From positions 362,995 to 426,994 of the forward strand of contig NW_005202427.1 of assembly GCF_000372725.1 (NCBI RefSeq): DNA of 64,000 bases, given 5' to 3'. The translations under genes were made by a program, and so were the position numbers. Positions 1-9,213 of the stretch are shown one piece after another. Numbering within the stretch: the first letter of the stretch is position 1; each line of letters starts with the position of its first letter. The notes beneath the pieces are model-generated. The model made no database searches. It saw nothing but the letters and a program-made list of their open reading frames with translations, and was not told where the DNA came from. This DNA is from Emiliania huxleyi CCMP1516 (taxonomy: Eukaryota > Haptophyta > Isochrysidales > Noelaerhabdaceae).

Positions 1-644
1 CCCCCCCCCCCCCGGGACAGAATGGTCAACTCGTGTCTACTTACCTCGTCGGCTCCATTGGCTGCCTCTCCTCGTGCGCCGCCTGCCTCTCCAACCGCTT
101 CGTCTTTGGGCTGTCCGAGGTTTCCCTCTCGCGCCCCGTCTGTTTTCCTTCCTTTTTTCTCTACAACACCCTCTCTTTTTCTTGTATTTTCCCGGGAAAT
201 CTCCGTGGAAATCGTCAAATTTTGGGCTCTGAGCCGAGTCTGAGACTGGTTTGGGCCAAAATCAGCCAAATTTTAGGCCAAATCGGCAAAATGACCGGAA
301 TTTCGCGAAGAACCGTGTATACCTGGAAATTACCCTGCGAGCACTACGAGTCCAGCCCTTCTCAGCCAGCCAGCCAGGTGCTTCTTTCAAGAGAGAAAGA
401 CAGGGAGAGCATAGAAAGCTATCAGTGTATGTAGTCCCACCCGCAACCGCAACGGAAGCCAGAAATGCCCTCACCAATTAGAAATCTGTTGCGGATTTGT
501 TTTTATGACCGCGATTCCATCGGCGGTTTCGTTGCTGTGCGGCGCATCTTGGCTGTGCCGCGGACACCCAAGCCGACGCATCCGACGCTGCGGAAGCTCA
601 CCCGTCGACCTTCACCTCCCGGTGACAGGGTCGACTCTTGCTAA
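1..644. other. No recognised gene; repeat-like sequence
   Basis: Short open frames here show no family signature. Around 315-335 lies a short motif (GTATACCTGGAAA) that recurs near 4829, 6598 and, inverted, 27125, so this is probably dispersed-repeat sequence left of the Helitron remnant. The window opens in a poly-C run, which may be a contig edge. Confidence 0.4.
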
Positions 645-1949
645 TTGGTCTCGATGGCGTCAAACGGCCGCAATGAGGATACACCAGCTGCAGCCACCCG
701 TGCGAGACGGCAACCACGCCCGATGCCTCCAAGCACTGCGGCAGCGGATAACAACATGAACAACATGCCTGCGCGATCCGTCGTCGCCCGTGCGGCCGCG
801 GGAGGTGCCATTGACACAGCCCTCAGCACCGCTGCACGTGCGCGCTCCCGCTCCCAAGCTCGGCTCCACGTTCGTCCACCCTCCCGCCCCATCATCTGCT
901 CTCAGGCTGGTTGCGGCGTGTGTTGAGCAATGCTGACCCACCAGACGCCGGCCAGAGCATGATTGTGATGCCTCTGTCTGGGCCGGGGGAGCGTTCGACA
1001 GCGCGCAAGGCTGCCTCTCTGCCCTTTGCGACTCCTTAGACCACTGCTGTTGCCTGCAGTAACAGTAATGATGGTGGGGAGGGCTTGCGCCCCCCCCACA
1101 ACCCCCCCCCCGGCATCTTGGTCAACTCGTGTCTACTCGTAGGTCAATCCACGAGCTCGATACTCGACCTACGTGGGCCTGACGTTTCTGAGCTACAAGA
1201 TTCTCGCGATGAGGCAGCCACCAGCCGCATGCGCCGTCTCGGCGTGACTGCGTTGTCTCGGCGCGGGCTCCGCCGCAAGGTGGCGCGGTGCAACACAACG
1301 CTATTCACCGCCGATAGTGGAGCCGCTCCCTCACTATGCACGGAGGCTACCACTGCCTTTGGACGTATCGGCGACGCGACTTGCGGCCGCTGCAATGCGC
1401 TGCTCTTCAAGGCCGAGTGCATGCCGATTCCCCAGCAGCGCGGTGCCGTGCGAAATCGAATATCTCAACTCACAGCGGACCTCAGGGATGCCAGAGCACG
1501 AGTTCGTCTTCAAACCGAACATGCCGATCATGCTGCTGCGCAACCTTAACCCCGCGGAGGGCCTTTGCAACGGCACCCGCCTTCTGTCACGCCGGCTGCG
1601 CTCGAATGGCCGCCTACTCGAGGCGAAGATAATCTCGGGCACGCACTGCGGCCGCATCGTCCTGCTGCCGCGCATCGACATCAAGCCAGAGGAGGGCGCC
1701 TTCCCCTTCAACTGGAAGCGTCGACAATTTCCAGTCCGCGCGGCTTTCGCCATGACCATCAACAAGAGCCAGGGCCAGTCGCTGCGCTGTGTCGGAGTCT
1801 ACCTCGCACAGCCGTGCTTCTCGCACGGACAGCTGTACGTCGCCATCTCACGTGTCGGCCACCCGGATCACCTGTGCTTTGCTCTGCTGCCCACAAACGG
1901 CGAGTATCGCACCCGCAACGTAGTCTTTCACGACGCACTCACATGTTGA
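645..1949 (+). mobile_element. Degenerate Helitron (Rep/Helicase remnant)
   Basis: Three pieces of a Helitron transposase-helicase are visible. At 645-926 is a basic N-terminal-like stretch. At about 1330-1440, in a second frame, is the Cys motif CGRCNALLFKAE seen upstream of the helicase-like domain. From about 1440 to the stop at 1949, in a third frame, is the C-terminal PIF1-type helicase, with MLLRNLNP..GLCNGTRL, the RRQFPVR segment, AMTINKSQGQS (motif V) and HGQLYVAISRV (motif VI). The HUH Rep domain and the helicase Walker motifs are absent, and the pieces are in different frames, so this copy is internally deleted and inactive. Terminal 5'-TC and 3'-CTRR hairpin ends were not located. 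The helicase assignment is firm; the outer borders are not. Confidence 0.8.
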
Positions 1950-2527
1950 CTTAGAAATACCTTATACCTTACCTTGACTAATACACGGGAAGAATTCGTT
2001 GGCGCTCTTCACTATGCACACAACCTTGGTGTGAGGAGAAATTCACGCCAGCACCCGGCGAGCCTGAACTCGTCATGCACGTAGTACGGGACCCCGCCCC
2101 CGTAACTTATATGCTGGTGGGATAACTTCAGCAAGCTGTGTGGCTTTCTTCACCTCCGTGTGTGCCGCTGCGCATGTTCTAAGTTTCTGTACGTAAAGGA
2201 GTTTTGCGCCGCCGTGAAAGTCCGGAACCTAGGGGGGGGGTGTTGAGAAGGAAAGGGGGGGGGGGGCAGCCCAAGCCCGGCGAGGGGGGGGGGGGGGGCC
2301 CCCCCGGGCCCGAACCCTCTTTTTAACAAACGGCGGCCGCGGAAGAAAAAACTTTAATTTTTTACCCGGGGCCGGGACCCACTCGAGTTTGAACTTCATG
2401 TTGAACCAGTTCCCCCCCCCCGCGGGGGTATGCACGCCAAAGAGAGTCGATAGACGCAGCTCATGGAGAAGGCTGTGTGACGGGTTCATGTGAAGGCTGT
2501 GTGAAGAACAACGTGTGGAAGTAAAGT
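1950..2527. other. Non-coding stretch with low-quality homopolymers
   Basis: No gene seen. Between about 2230 and 2420 the sequence is dominated by long G and C runs (for example 2281-2306), unlike the flanks. This looks more like an unreliable sequencing end than biology, and reading frames across it should not be trusted. Confidence 0.5.
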
Positions 2528-3558
2528 GCTACTGGTTACTGGAGACTGTGCAGAGCAGTACTATTATTACTGGTTACTGGAGACCGTGCAGAGCACTCCT
2601 ATTATGACTGTGGTTACTAGACTGTGCAGAGCAGTACTATTACTGGGGACTGTGCAGAGTCCTGCTGCTGGTTACTGGAGACTGTGCAGAGCACTCCTAT
2701 TATGACTGTGGTTACTAGACTGTGCAGAGCAGTACTATTACTGGGGACTGTGCAGAGTCCTGCTGCTGGTTACTGGAGACTGTGCAGAGCACTCCTATTA
2801 TGACTGTGGTTACTAGACTGTGCAGAGCAGTACTATTACTGGTTACTAGACTGTGCAGAGCAGTACTATTACTGGGGATGGTTACTGGAGACTGTGCAGA
2901 GCACTCCTATTATGACTGTGGTTACTAGACTGTGCAGAGCAGTACTATTACTGGGGACTGTGCAGAGTCCTGCTGCTGCTGGTTACTGGGGACTGTGCAG
3001 AGCACTCCTATTCTTACTGGTTACTAGACGGTGCGGAGCAGTACTATTACTGGTTACTAGACTGTGCAGAGCAGTACTATTACTGGGGACTGTGCAGAGT
3101 CCTGCTGCTGCTGGTTACTGGGGACTGTGCAGAGCACTCCTATTCTTACTGGTTACTAGACTGTGCAGAGCAGTACTATTACTGGGGACTGTGCAGAGCA
3201 CTCCTATTCTTGCTGGTTACTAGACTGTGCAGAGCAGTACTATTACTGGGGACTGTGCAGAGCACTCCTATTCTTGCTGGTTACTAGACTGTGCAGAGCA
3301 GTACTATTACTGGGGACTGTGCAGAGCACTCCTATTCTTGCTGGTTACTAGACTGTGCAGAGCAGTACTATTACTGGGGACTGTGCTGTGCAGAGCACTC
3401 CTATTATGACTGGGGACTGGAGACTGTGCAGAGCCACTCCTATTATTACTGGTACTAGACTGTGCAGAGTACTATTATTACTGGTTACTGGAGATTGTGC
3501 AGAGCACTCCTATTATGACTGAGGACTGGAGACTGTGCAGAGCACTCCTGTATGACTG
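2528..3558. repeat. Minisatellite with 64-bp higher-order unit
   Basis: A tandem array about 1 kb long built on GACTGTGCAGAG followed by variable CA(G/C)TACTATTACTGG-type tails. Two alternating subunits (28 and 36 bp) make a 64-bp higher-order unit, clearest from 3163 to 3400, where successive units are spaced exactly 64 bp apart. Because 64 is not a multiple of three and all frames are interrupted, the Leu/Cys-rich open frames through it are not genes. The left part (2528-2960) is more irregular, suggesting that the right part homogenised more recently. Confidence 0.95.
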
Positions 3559-3752
3559 GTTTCAGCACCTACGGGATCATGACCATGTGAAAGAGGGTCA
3601 AAAACTGCTATGGAGATGTCTCCAGGGGGTATATGGGGAGGAGAATATCTCGAGGAATCTCCGAGAATTGGATCAATCGTCGCAATCTCCCCCCCCCACC
3701 GCTCCACCCCCGCCTTCGAGCCTCGCCTACACAGACAAAAAGAAATCGAGCG

Positions 3753-3755
<3 letters not shown>

Positions 3756-3785
<30 letters not shown>
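3756..3785. repeat. (GA)n microsatellite
   Basis: About 15 uninterrupted GA dinucleotides. Confidence 0.95.
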
Positions 3786-3787
<2 letters not shown>

Positions 3788-5126
3788 CGAGCCAGGTCAC
3801 TGCCACACCTACGGGCAGCACGCCTCGGCGTTAGCATCGCGACGACCGGCACACTCTCTCGTGTCCTCGGCGCTAGGACTGGAGCCGGGCAGCGATTGGC
3901 AAGCGAGCGGGCTGCGTCGCTCTCTCGCCGGAAAAGAGTGGGGGCAATCGGGCGGGTTCGCTCGGTGTAAGGGTGGAGAACGAGCGGCAGCGGCCGCGTC
4001 TCGCGGCTCCTCGATGGCAGCAGCCTCGCCTGCGAACGGGAGGCGGCAGGCATTGTGAGGCCGAGATTTGGGGAAGCCGCTCGGGCGACAGCGAAGCGCA
4101 TCGCATGGTGGGAGCGGAGAGGGAGCGGCGGGTTGCGTGAGCAGGAGGCGTCGCGCCGCTCGGGCGTGCAGCTCCCCGCGGCCATATGTGCGTCGATGCG
4201 ACGGGGCCAGCGCGAGCGGAACGGGAAAGGCGAGGGTTGGGCCTTGTGTGTGGTTGTCCAGCAAAGGGGGGGTGAGTGATGGCAAAGGGGGGGTTGAGTG
4301 GGCGAAAGGTTGCGGGACTAGTTTACCTCGGCTACTCCACATGACCCAAGCATCTGCACCGTGAGGTGTGATACATTGGCGCGTAAAGGATCAGTCTGCC
4401 AACAATATACCTAAAATAAAAAAAGTCTGGAGTCGCGTGCCTCCACAAGCCGATTAATTGAAAGCCTGCCAGAGGCGTGGCTAATCATCCTCCGAGACGC
4501 CGTTCTCAATCGCCCTCGCCCAATAGATTGGCAGGAATGCGTGCGAACGAGCGACCTGCCTGGGAATGCATGGACATGCATGAATGATAACGGGCAGGGC
4601 AGGCGATGGGTCGCACCCACACAAGGTGAGGCACCGGTCTTCGAATGGATGGAAACTGGAGAGCTCAGGGCAACAATGCAAGATGAGACCGGAGCGCCGA
4701 GCCTCGCAACGGTGAGGGAAAGAGGCGCGGGCGGATGGTGCGAAGTGGAGGTATGGGAGGACGGTGGACAATCCTCTGCGAGCGTCACACGCGAGGAGTG
4801 GGGGCCGGAGTCGCGCCGTATTTTGCGGGTATACCTGGAAAACCCCGGGTATGCACTTGGAGTATACCTGTAAAATACCCCGAGGTATTTTGCCGGTTTC
4901 CTCGGTTTCGCCTCAGATTTTGCCCCAGACCAGCTCTCAGACTCAGTCAGTCACAGGGAAACTCGCGAGTTTCCCGAGGGAAACTCGAGAGAAACAGAAT
5001 GGAGCACCAAACACCCTCTGTTTTCCCTGGAAATTTCCGGAAACGCAAAGTGCTGGGGACCCTCTGTTTTCCTTTTTGTTTGCAAAAGTATATACACGCC
5101 AATCTGTCTCTGTCAGGATGGAGCGC

Positions 5127-5152
5127 TGTAGAGCTCTAGCTAGAGCTCTACA
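5127..5152. repeat. 26-bp perfect palindrome
   Basis: TGTAGAGCTCTAG followed directly by its reverse complement, with no loop. A second perfect palindrome (20 bp, GGGAAACTCG core) lies at 4956-4975. Confidence 0.9.
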
Positions 5153-5385
5153 TGCGTCCGGCGCGTGACTGTAGAGGTGAGCGCGATTTTGCTGTATTTG
5201 TAGAGGCTGAGATCCGCATCGCCCAGGTCTCAATCAATTCGCATGTCATCCCAGCATGGGTCTGCTGTGGATGGAGTGTGTATTCCAGGTTGTACTGAGA
5301 TGCAATAAAACATTCCAGGGATGCGATGAATGGAATGAGATCGGAGTCAAGATGGAGTCGGTTACGCGGGGAATAGGAGTCGGTT

Positions 5386-5892
5386 ATGGTTTCTGCGGAG
5401 CGGGAGTGTGCGCAGCTCTGTCCCCCGGTCATTCCAGGTGTCACTCCAGCTCCAATGCAGAGAGTCGCCGACGCGACGCAGGTCACGGCGGACCCAACCC
5501 AGCCCCGCGCCAACTACAGCTCCCCCCCGGCATCGCACCCACAAGGGCCGCCCCTCGCGCTTTGGCCGCGCTTTGCCTTTCAAGGCCGACCCGACGCAAG
5601 TCCCCAGGGCTCTCGGGCTGGCCGGTCTGTTTTGAAGGCGCCGCTTGGGCAGGCCAAACGGCGCCGCGACCCAAACGGCCGCTGCGACGTCGTGCCTGAG
5701 GAGGAGGAGGCCGGCGAGGGCGACGAGCTGGACCTCCAGTCCTTCCTGGAGGGAGTTTCGGAAGACGACCCGGAACTCCTCCGCATCATGCCCTCTTTCA
5801 CCATGCCCTCTTTCGGCGCGCTGCGCACGGTCGAAGATGCCGACCGCGCCCGAGCTGCGGCCTCTTCTGACAGCGCGCTCGATCTGCTCTGA
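5386..5892 (+). CDS. Hypothetical protein, acidic C-terminal region
   Basis: Open frame of 168 codons. The first half is Pro/Gln-rich. The second half looks genuinely coding: an acidic stretch (VPEEEEAGEGDELDL), then SFLEGVSEDDPELLRIMP, a short internal repeat (PSFTMPSFGALR) and an Asp/Ala-rich end. I recognise no family. The composition would suit a nuclear regulatory protein, but that is guesswork. The start at 5386 is simply the first ATG; this could instead be the last exon of a longer gene, because the region around 5500-5600 has the GC/AG dinucleotides used as splice sites elsewhere in the window. Confidence 0.4.
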   Translation: MVSAERECAQLCPPVIPGVTPAPMQRVADATQVTADPTQPRANYSSPPASHPQGPPLALWPRFAFQGRPDASPQGSRAGRSVLKAPLGQAKRRRDPNGRCDVVPEEEEAGEGDELDLQSFLEGVSEDDPELLRIMPSFTMPSFGALRTVEDADRARAAASSDSALDLL

Positions 5893-6255
5893 CCTGTGCG
5901 CGAGCCCAGCGAGGCACGCTTTCAGGCACGTGGGCGCTGCTTGCACGGGGCGTCGCCCGCCGCGCCCCCGCCGCATCTCCCCTTTCCCGTTCGCTCTTCT
6001 TCTCCTCCCTGTCTGGTCAGCACTAAGCGGGTCCGCACACAGCCGAGACTCCGGAGTGCGCTGTGCGGGGATCGCTCTGCCGTGCGGAGATCCGCGCCAC
6101 ATGTGCAGGCGCAGCTCCAGGGGCGCAGCATGAGCATCTCGCCCCCACACCCCAGCACGTGCTCTTGCGTGCGTACGGCTGTAGTGCGTCTCTCATGAAC
6201 AATAGAGTAACTACAACTTGACAAAAAGAAGATATGTGCGGGGTCGGCTGATGTA

Positions 6256-6802
6256 CGCAGTGCTCAAACTTTACCGGTATGGGAGTTTTTGGCTCATCAA
6301 ACCGCCAAGGCCTGCACTAATCAAAAAGTGGTACGGGATACCAGTTGCCTCACGGAAATCAAAGCGAGTCGGAGTGCCTTCTTGGTGGCAAAATCGGCAA
6401 AATCGGCAAAATACCGGGGCATTTTGCGGGTAGCCTGCCGACGCGCCACGGGCCGGCGCCCGTGTGCCTCGCCGCCGCGTCCGGCGACGGCATCGATGCT
6501 GTCTGCCCGAGCGTGACTCGCAACTCCACGATTTGCGGTCCACCGACAAATTTGGCTGCCCCCATCAAAGTTGACTTCTCTCCTTAGATACACATACATA
6601 CCTGGAAAAACCCGGGTATACACCCGGGTAATACCCGCGCACTTTTGCATGGTTTCACGCGCCCCCGGGACCACACCGACAGCCGCTACAACTAATGAAA
6701 ACCCCGCATACCACTTTCGCATACCACTATACCATACCACTCCAAAGCTAATCAAAATATCGCCAAATACCGGTCTCATACCGGTAAAGTTTGAGCACTG
6801 CG
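6256..6802. mobile_element. Foldback/MITE element with captured gene fragment
   Basis: Terminal inverted repeats of 26 bp (6256-6281 and 6777-6802; CGCAGTGCTCAAACTT... at the left) match perfectly. Sub-terminal sequence containing CTAATCAAAA is also partly inverted. No transposase frame is present, so this is non-autonomous. I could not identify a convincing target-site duplication. The interior (about 6434-6550) is, in reverse orientation, nearly identical to a coding segment at about 52870-52990 (peptide ASMPSPDAAARHTGAG), so the element has picked up part of a gene or shares a second repeat with it. The right end lies 32 bp from the PGAM5-like stop codon. Confidence 0.8.
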
Positions 6803-6833
6803 CCACACGCGACCGTCGCACTCGTGTCCCCCC

Positions 6834-8805
6834 TCACCACTCGTACCCTGCGTGCATGCTGAAGCTGGTCTCGTCGAGAGAGAGGTGGCCCGTGTCGCCG
6901 AGGGAGATCATCGAGACGGAACCCGTCGGGCGGATCTTGAGGTGCGTGAGGGAGCAGTTGTAGGTGCAGAGCCGCAGCCACGCCTCGGGCGGCAGCTGCA
7001 GCGCGCGCAGCGCCATGTAGCGGATCACGTTGCCGTGGCACACGACGATGTCGTACTCGTGCTGCGACACGCGCGGCGGCTTGCTCGCGCGGGGGCTGAG
7101 CTTGCCGGGGGCGGTCGCGGCGCCGGCGGCGCCGTCGGAGGCCGCCTCCGCAGCGCCGTCGCCCCGCCCGCCGCCAGCGCCGTCGTCGGGGGGGTAGGGC
7201 GGCCTGCCCCGGTAGACGAGGGCCCGATAAGCGGCCTCCATGCGCGCGCCCTCGACGTGCACCTCGCGCGCACCGTCCGCCAGCGCGCCCTTGGAGTACG
7301 GGATGCGGTGCGCGGGCGGGTACCCCTCGGCCAAGTTCGGGTCCGGCGCGAGCCTGCGGGAGGTTCCGAGAAGGTTCCGAGAAGGTTCCGAGAAGGTTCC
7401 GAGGAGGGGTCCCCCTCGGCCAAGTTCGGGTCCGGCGCGAGCCTGCGCACCCTCCCGGCGGGCAGCTCTGCGGCGATGAGGTCCGCGGTCTCCTTGGCGC
7501 GGGTCAGGGTGCCTAGAAGGTGACAACAACGCTCCCTCGCACGACACTGGGCACGGGACTGGCGCGCACTGGCTCTAACAAGAAGCAGACTACGCCAACC
7601 TCAGGGCGGGGAGACGGACTCGTGCGGAGTAGGTGGCCATGCATACGGCGGTGTGCAGAGTACTAGTGGTGCATCTACCAATCTCGGGGCGGCCTACGTG
7701 CCAATACGCCAACCTCGGGGCACGAATACGGTGTTGTGCAGCGTCTTCAGAGCACCGCGAGAATACAACGGAGAAGAGTACAGTGGATACAGCGGAAGAC
7801 GGGTGAACACAGCTGAATGCGCGTCCTCTCGGGCGCTAGTTCGGATACCTGAATACGTGTGTCCGCTTCTAGGTCAGCGTGCTCACGTGGAGCCGCACGT
7901 GCGCCTCGCGCCCCTCCTCCTGCAGCGCGCCGCGGAGCATCTCCGCAATCCGCCGGCCGGTGGCGGTGGCCTGCTGCCTGCCGAGCGGCGTGAGGGTCTG
8001 CTCGGCGTCGAGGCGCGGGAAGGCCTCGTCGAGCGGCATGCCAAAGTCGCGGTCGGGCACGCCTACAGGAAGGCACCAGGAAGGGTCTAGGAAAGGTCCG
8101 AGAAGCGGCATGCCAAAGTCGCGGTCGGGCACGCCGGCAGGGCGGGAGAGAGCGCGCGAGAGCGGCCTCTGCTCGTCGTACTGGCCGTGCCGCACGAGGA
8201 TGATGTGGCGGGTGGGCGCGCCTGGGGCGGCAGCGGTGGTGGCCATGCGGGTGACGGCGAGGCGAGGCGGGGGCGAGAGGGAGACGGGGAGGAGCGAGGG
8301 AGGAGACGGAGGATGAAGAGAGCGCAGCCGAGAGAGCGGCCGTGGCACCTCCGTACGCGTGCTCGAGGTACGCGCGCCGGTAGAGCGCAGGCAGCTCCGC
8401 CTCGGGCGTCCGCTCCAGCAGCCGCTCCACGCGCTCGCTCGACCTGTTGGTGTGCTCGGCGTAGAGCGATCGCACGGCGTCGGCATAGTCGGCGATGGGC
8501 CAGGCGTGGCGGAGCGCGCGAGCCACCTCGCGGTCCGACGGCTCGCAGTAGTCCCAGTTCCGGTCCCACGCCGGGTACGGCCTCGCCGGCAGGAAGCGCT
8601 GCTCCTCATACTCGGCGGGCAGGTCCTGGAAGCGGATGTCATCGTCCGCCTCGCACGACGCGGCGCGCTGGAGCGCGACCGTGCCGGCGGCGGCGGCGAT
8701 AGCCGCGGCGGCGGCGGCGGCGGCGGGTGCGGACGCGGCGGAGGAGCGAGAGAGGGTGGAGTGGCGTCGCGATGCCGCTCGCACTGTCGCCCTCGCAAAC
8801 AACAT
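6834..8805 (-). CDS. PGAM5: PGAM5-like Ser/Thr phosphatase (histidine phosphatase family)
   Basis: Member of the phosphoglycerate-mutase-like PGAM5 family, mitochondrial-membrane protein phosphatases. Exons in transcript order: 8805-8349, 8221-8135, 8062-7883, 7512-7443, 7353-6834 (1314 nt, 437 aa, in frame throughout). The N-terminus is basic and Ser/Arg-rich, followed by an Ala-rich membrane segment (a mitochondrial or plastid anchor), then the family motif WDRNWD (around residue 80). The catalytic core has VRHGQYDE (phospho-His), TLTPLGRQQA, STLTRAKET and the second His in VVCHGNVIRY. Intron 1 is GT-AG; the other three read as GC-AG. Introns 8134-8063 and 7442-7354 are each bounded by long perfect direct repeats of exon sequence (32 and 36 bp). 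Intron 7882-7513 contains a piece of a dispersed repeat (7532-7577). The gene is divergent from the ABC1K kinase. The family call is firm; exact donor positions are inferred. Confidence 0.88.
7323..7447. repeat. 36-bp exon duplication bounding an 89-bp intron
   Basis: The 36-bp segment at 7323-7358 recurs perfectly at 7412-7447 and encodes RLAPDPNLAEG of the PGAM5-like protein. The spacer holds four head-to-tail copies of an 11-bp motif (AAGGTTCCGAG). Joining AG|GC in one copy to AG|GC in the other removes 89 bp and leaves a single uninterrupted copy. Confidence 0.9.
8032..8135. repeat. 32-bp exon duplication bounding a 72-bp intron
   Basis: The segment 8032-8063 recurs perfectly at 8104-8135 and encodes GVPDRDFGMPL. 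If unspliced, the reading frame stays open and the peptide appears twice. Splicing G|GC...TAG|GC removes 72 bp and restores the normal spacing between the RHG motif and LTPLG. Confidence 0.9.
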
Positions 8806-9213
8806 GATGTGCCGAACGGGGCGCTATGAAGAATTCTCGCGTTGCACCCGACCCACCCGAGGTTTCTCAGCTTCGGCCGGCGCCCCAGGTAAGCCGGGAT
8901 AGTATATATTAAATGAACTCGGGGGCACAGGACGCGGTACAAACGGGGTACACCAAAAGGCACGGGCTGCCTGCACGGCGTTCACTCGAACGCCATGCAC
9001 ATGGCGCGGAGCAGCATCGGGTTGGTGTCGAACCCGAGCGGGTCCTCCTCCCAGTCCCGAGCCGGGATAGAATTTTGAGGTTAAATGATTTTTCCTGGAG
9101 CTTAAGAAAGAAAGAAAACAGCGTCTAAAACTCAAAAAAAAACGCTCACACAGATGCCGGTTCGAGGAACTCTCCGCATCGCTCGCCCGGACCGCACCTG
9201 TTCCTCGAGCGCG
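8806..9213. promoter_or_regulatory. Shared upstream region of PGAM5-like and ABC1K genes
   Basis: About 400 bp between two divergent start codons; no promoter motif can be proved. Two related AT-rich motifs, AGCCGGGATAG...TTAAATGA, lie at about 8890-8915 and 9059-9088. Between them, on the minus strand (about 9058-8983), is a short peptide-coding remnant, DWEEDPLGFDTNPMLL and on to a stop, that looks like the last exon of an unrelated gene. Confidence 0.4.

Larger units (their letters stand above)
3559..5385. other. Gene-poor interval with palindromes
   Basis: No convincing gene. It contains a GA dinucleotide run (3756-3785), a 20-bp perfect palindrome (4956-4975), a 26-bp perfect palindrome (5127-5152) and one copy of the short CCCGGGTAT/ATACCTGG repeat (about 4827-4880). 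Open frames at 3800-4340 and 4411-4788 are Arg/Ser-rich shadows of GC-rich sequence. Confidence 0.5.

Noticed and set aside
1085-1549. Independent 154-codon gene
   Set aside because: Its only recognisable part is the Cys motif of the Helitron protein, so it belongs to the decayed element.
2229-2489. 86-codon minus-strand ORF
   Set aside because: It lies in G/C homopolymer sequence that appears unreliable.
2722-3409. Overlapping Leu/Cys-rich ORFs
   Set aside because: They are frame shadows of a 64-bp tandem repeat with no unique sequence.
8359-8829. Plus-strand ORFs opposite PGAM5 exon 1
   Set aside because: Arg-rich shadows; the minus strand carries the conserved family motifs.
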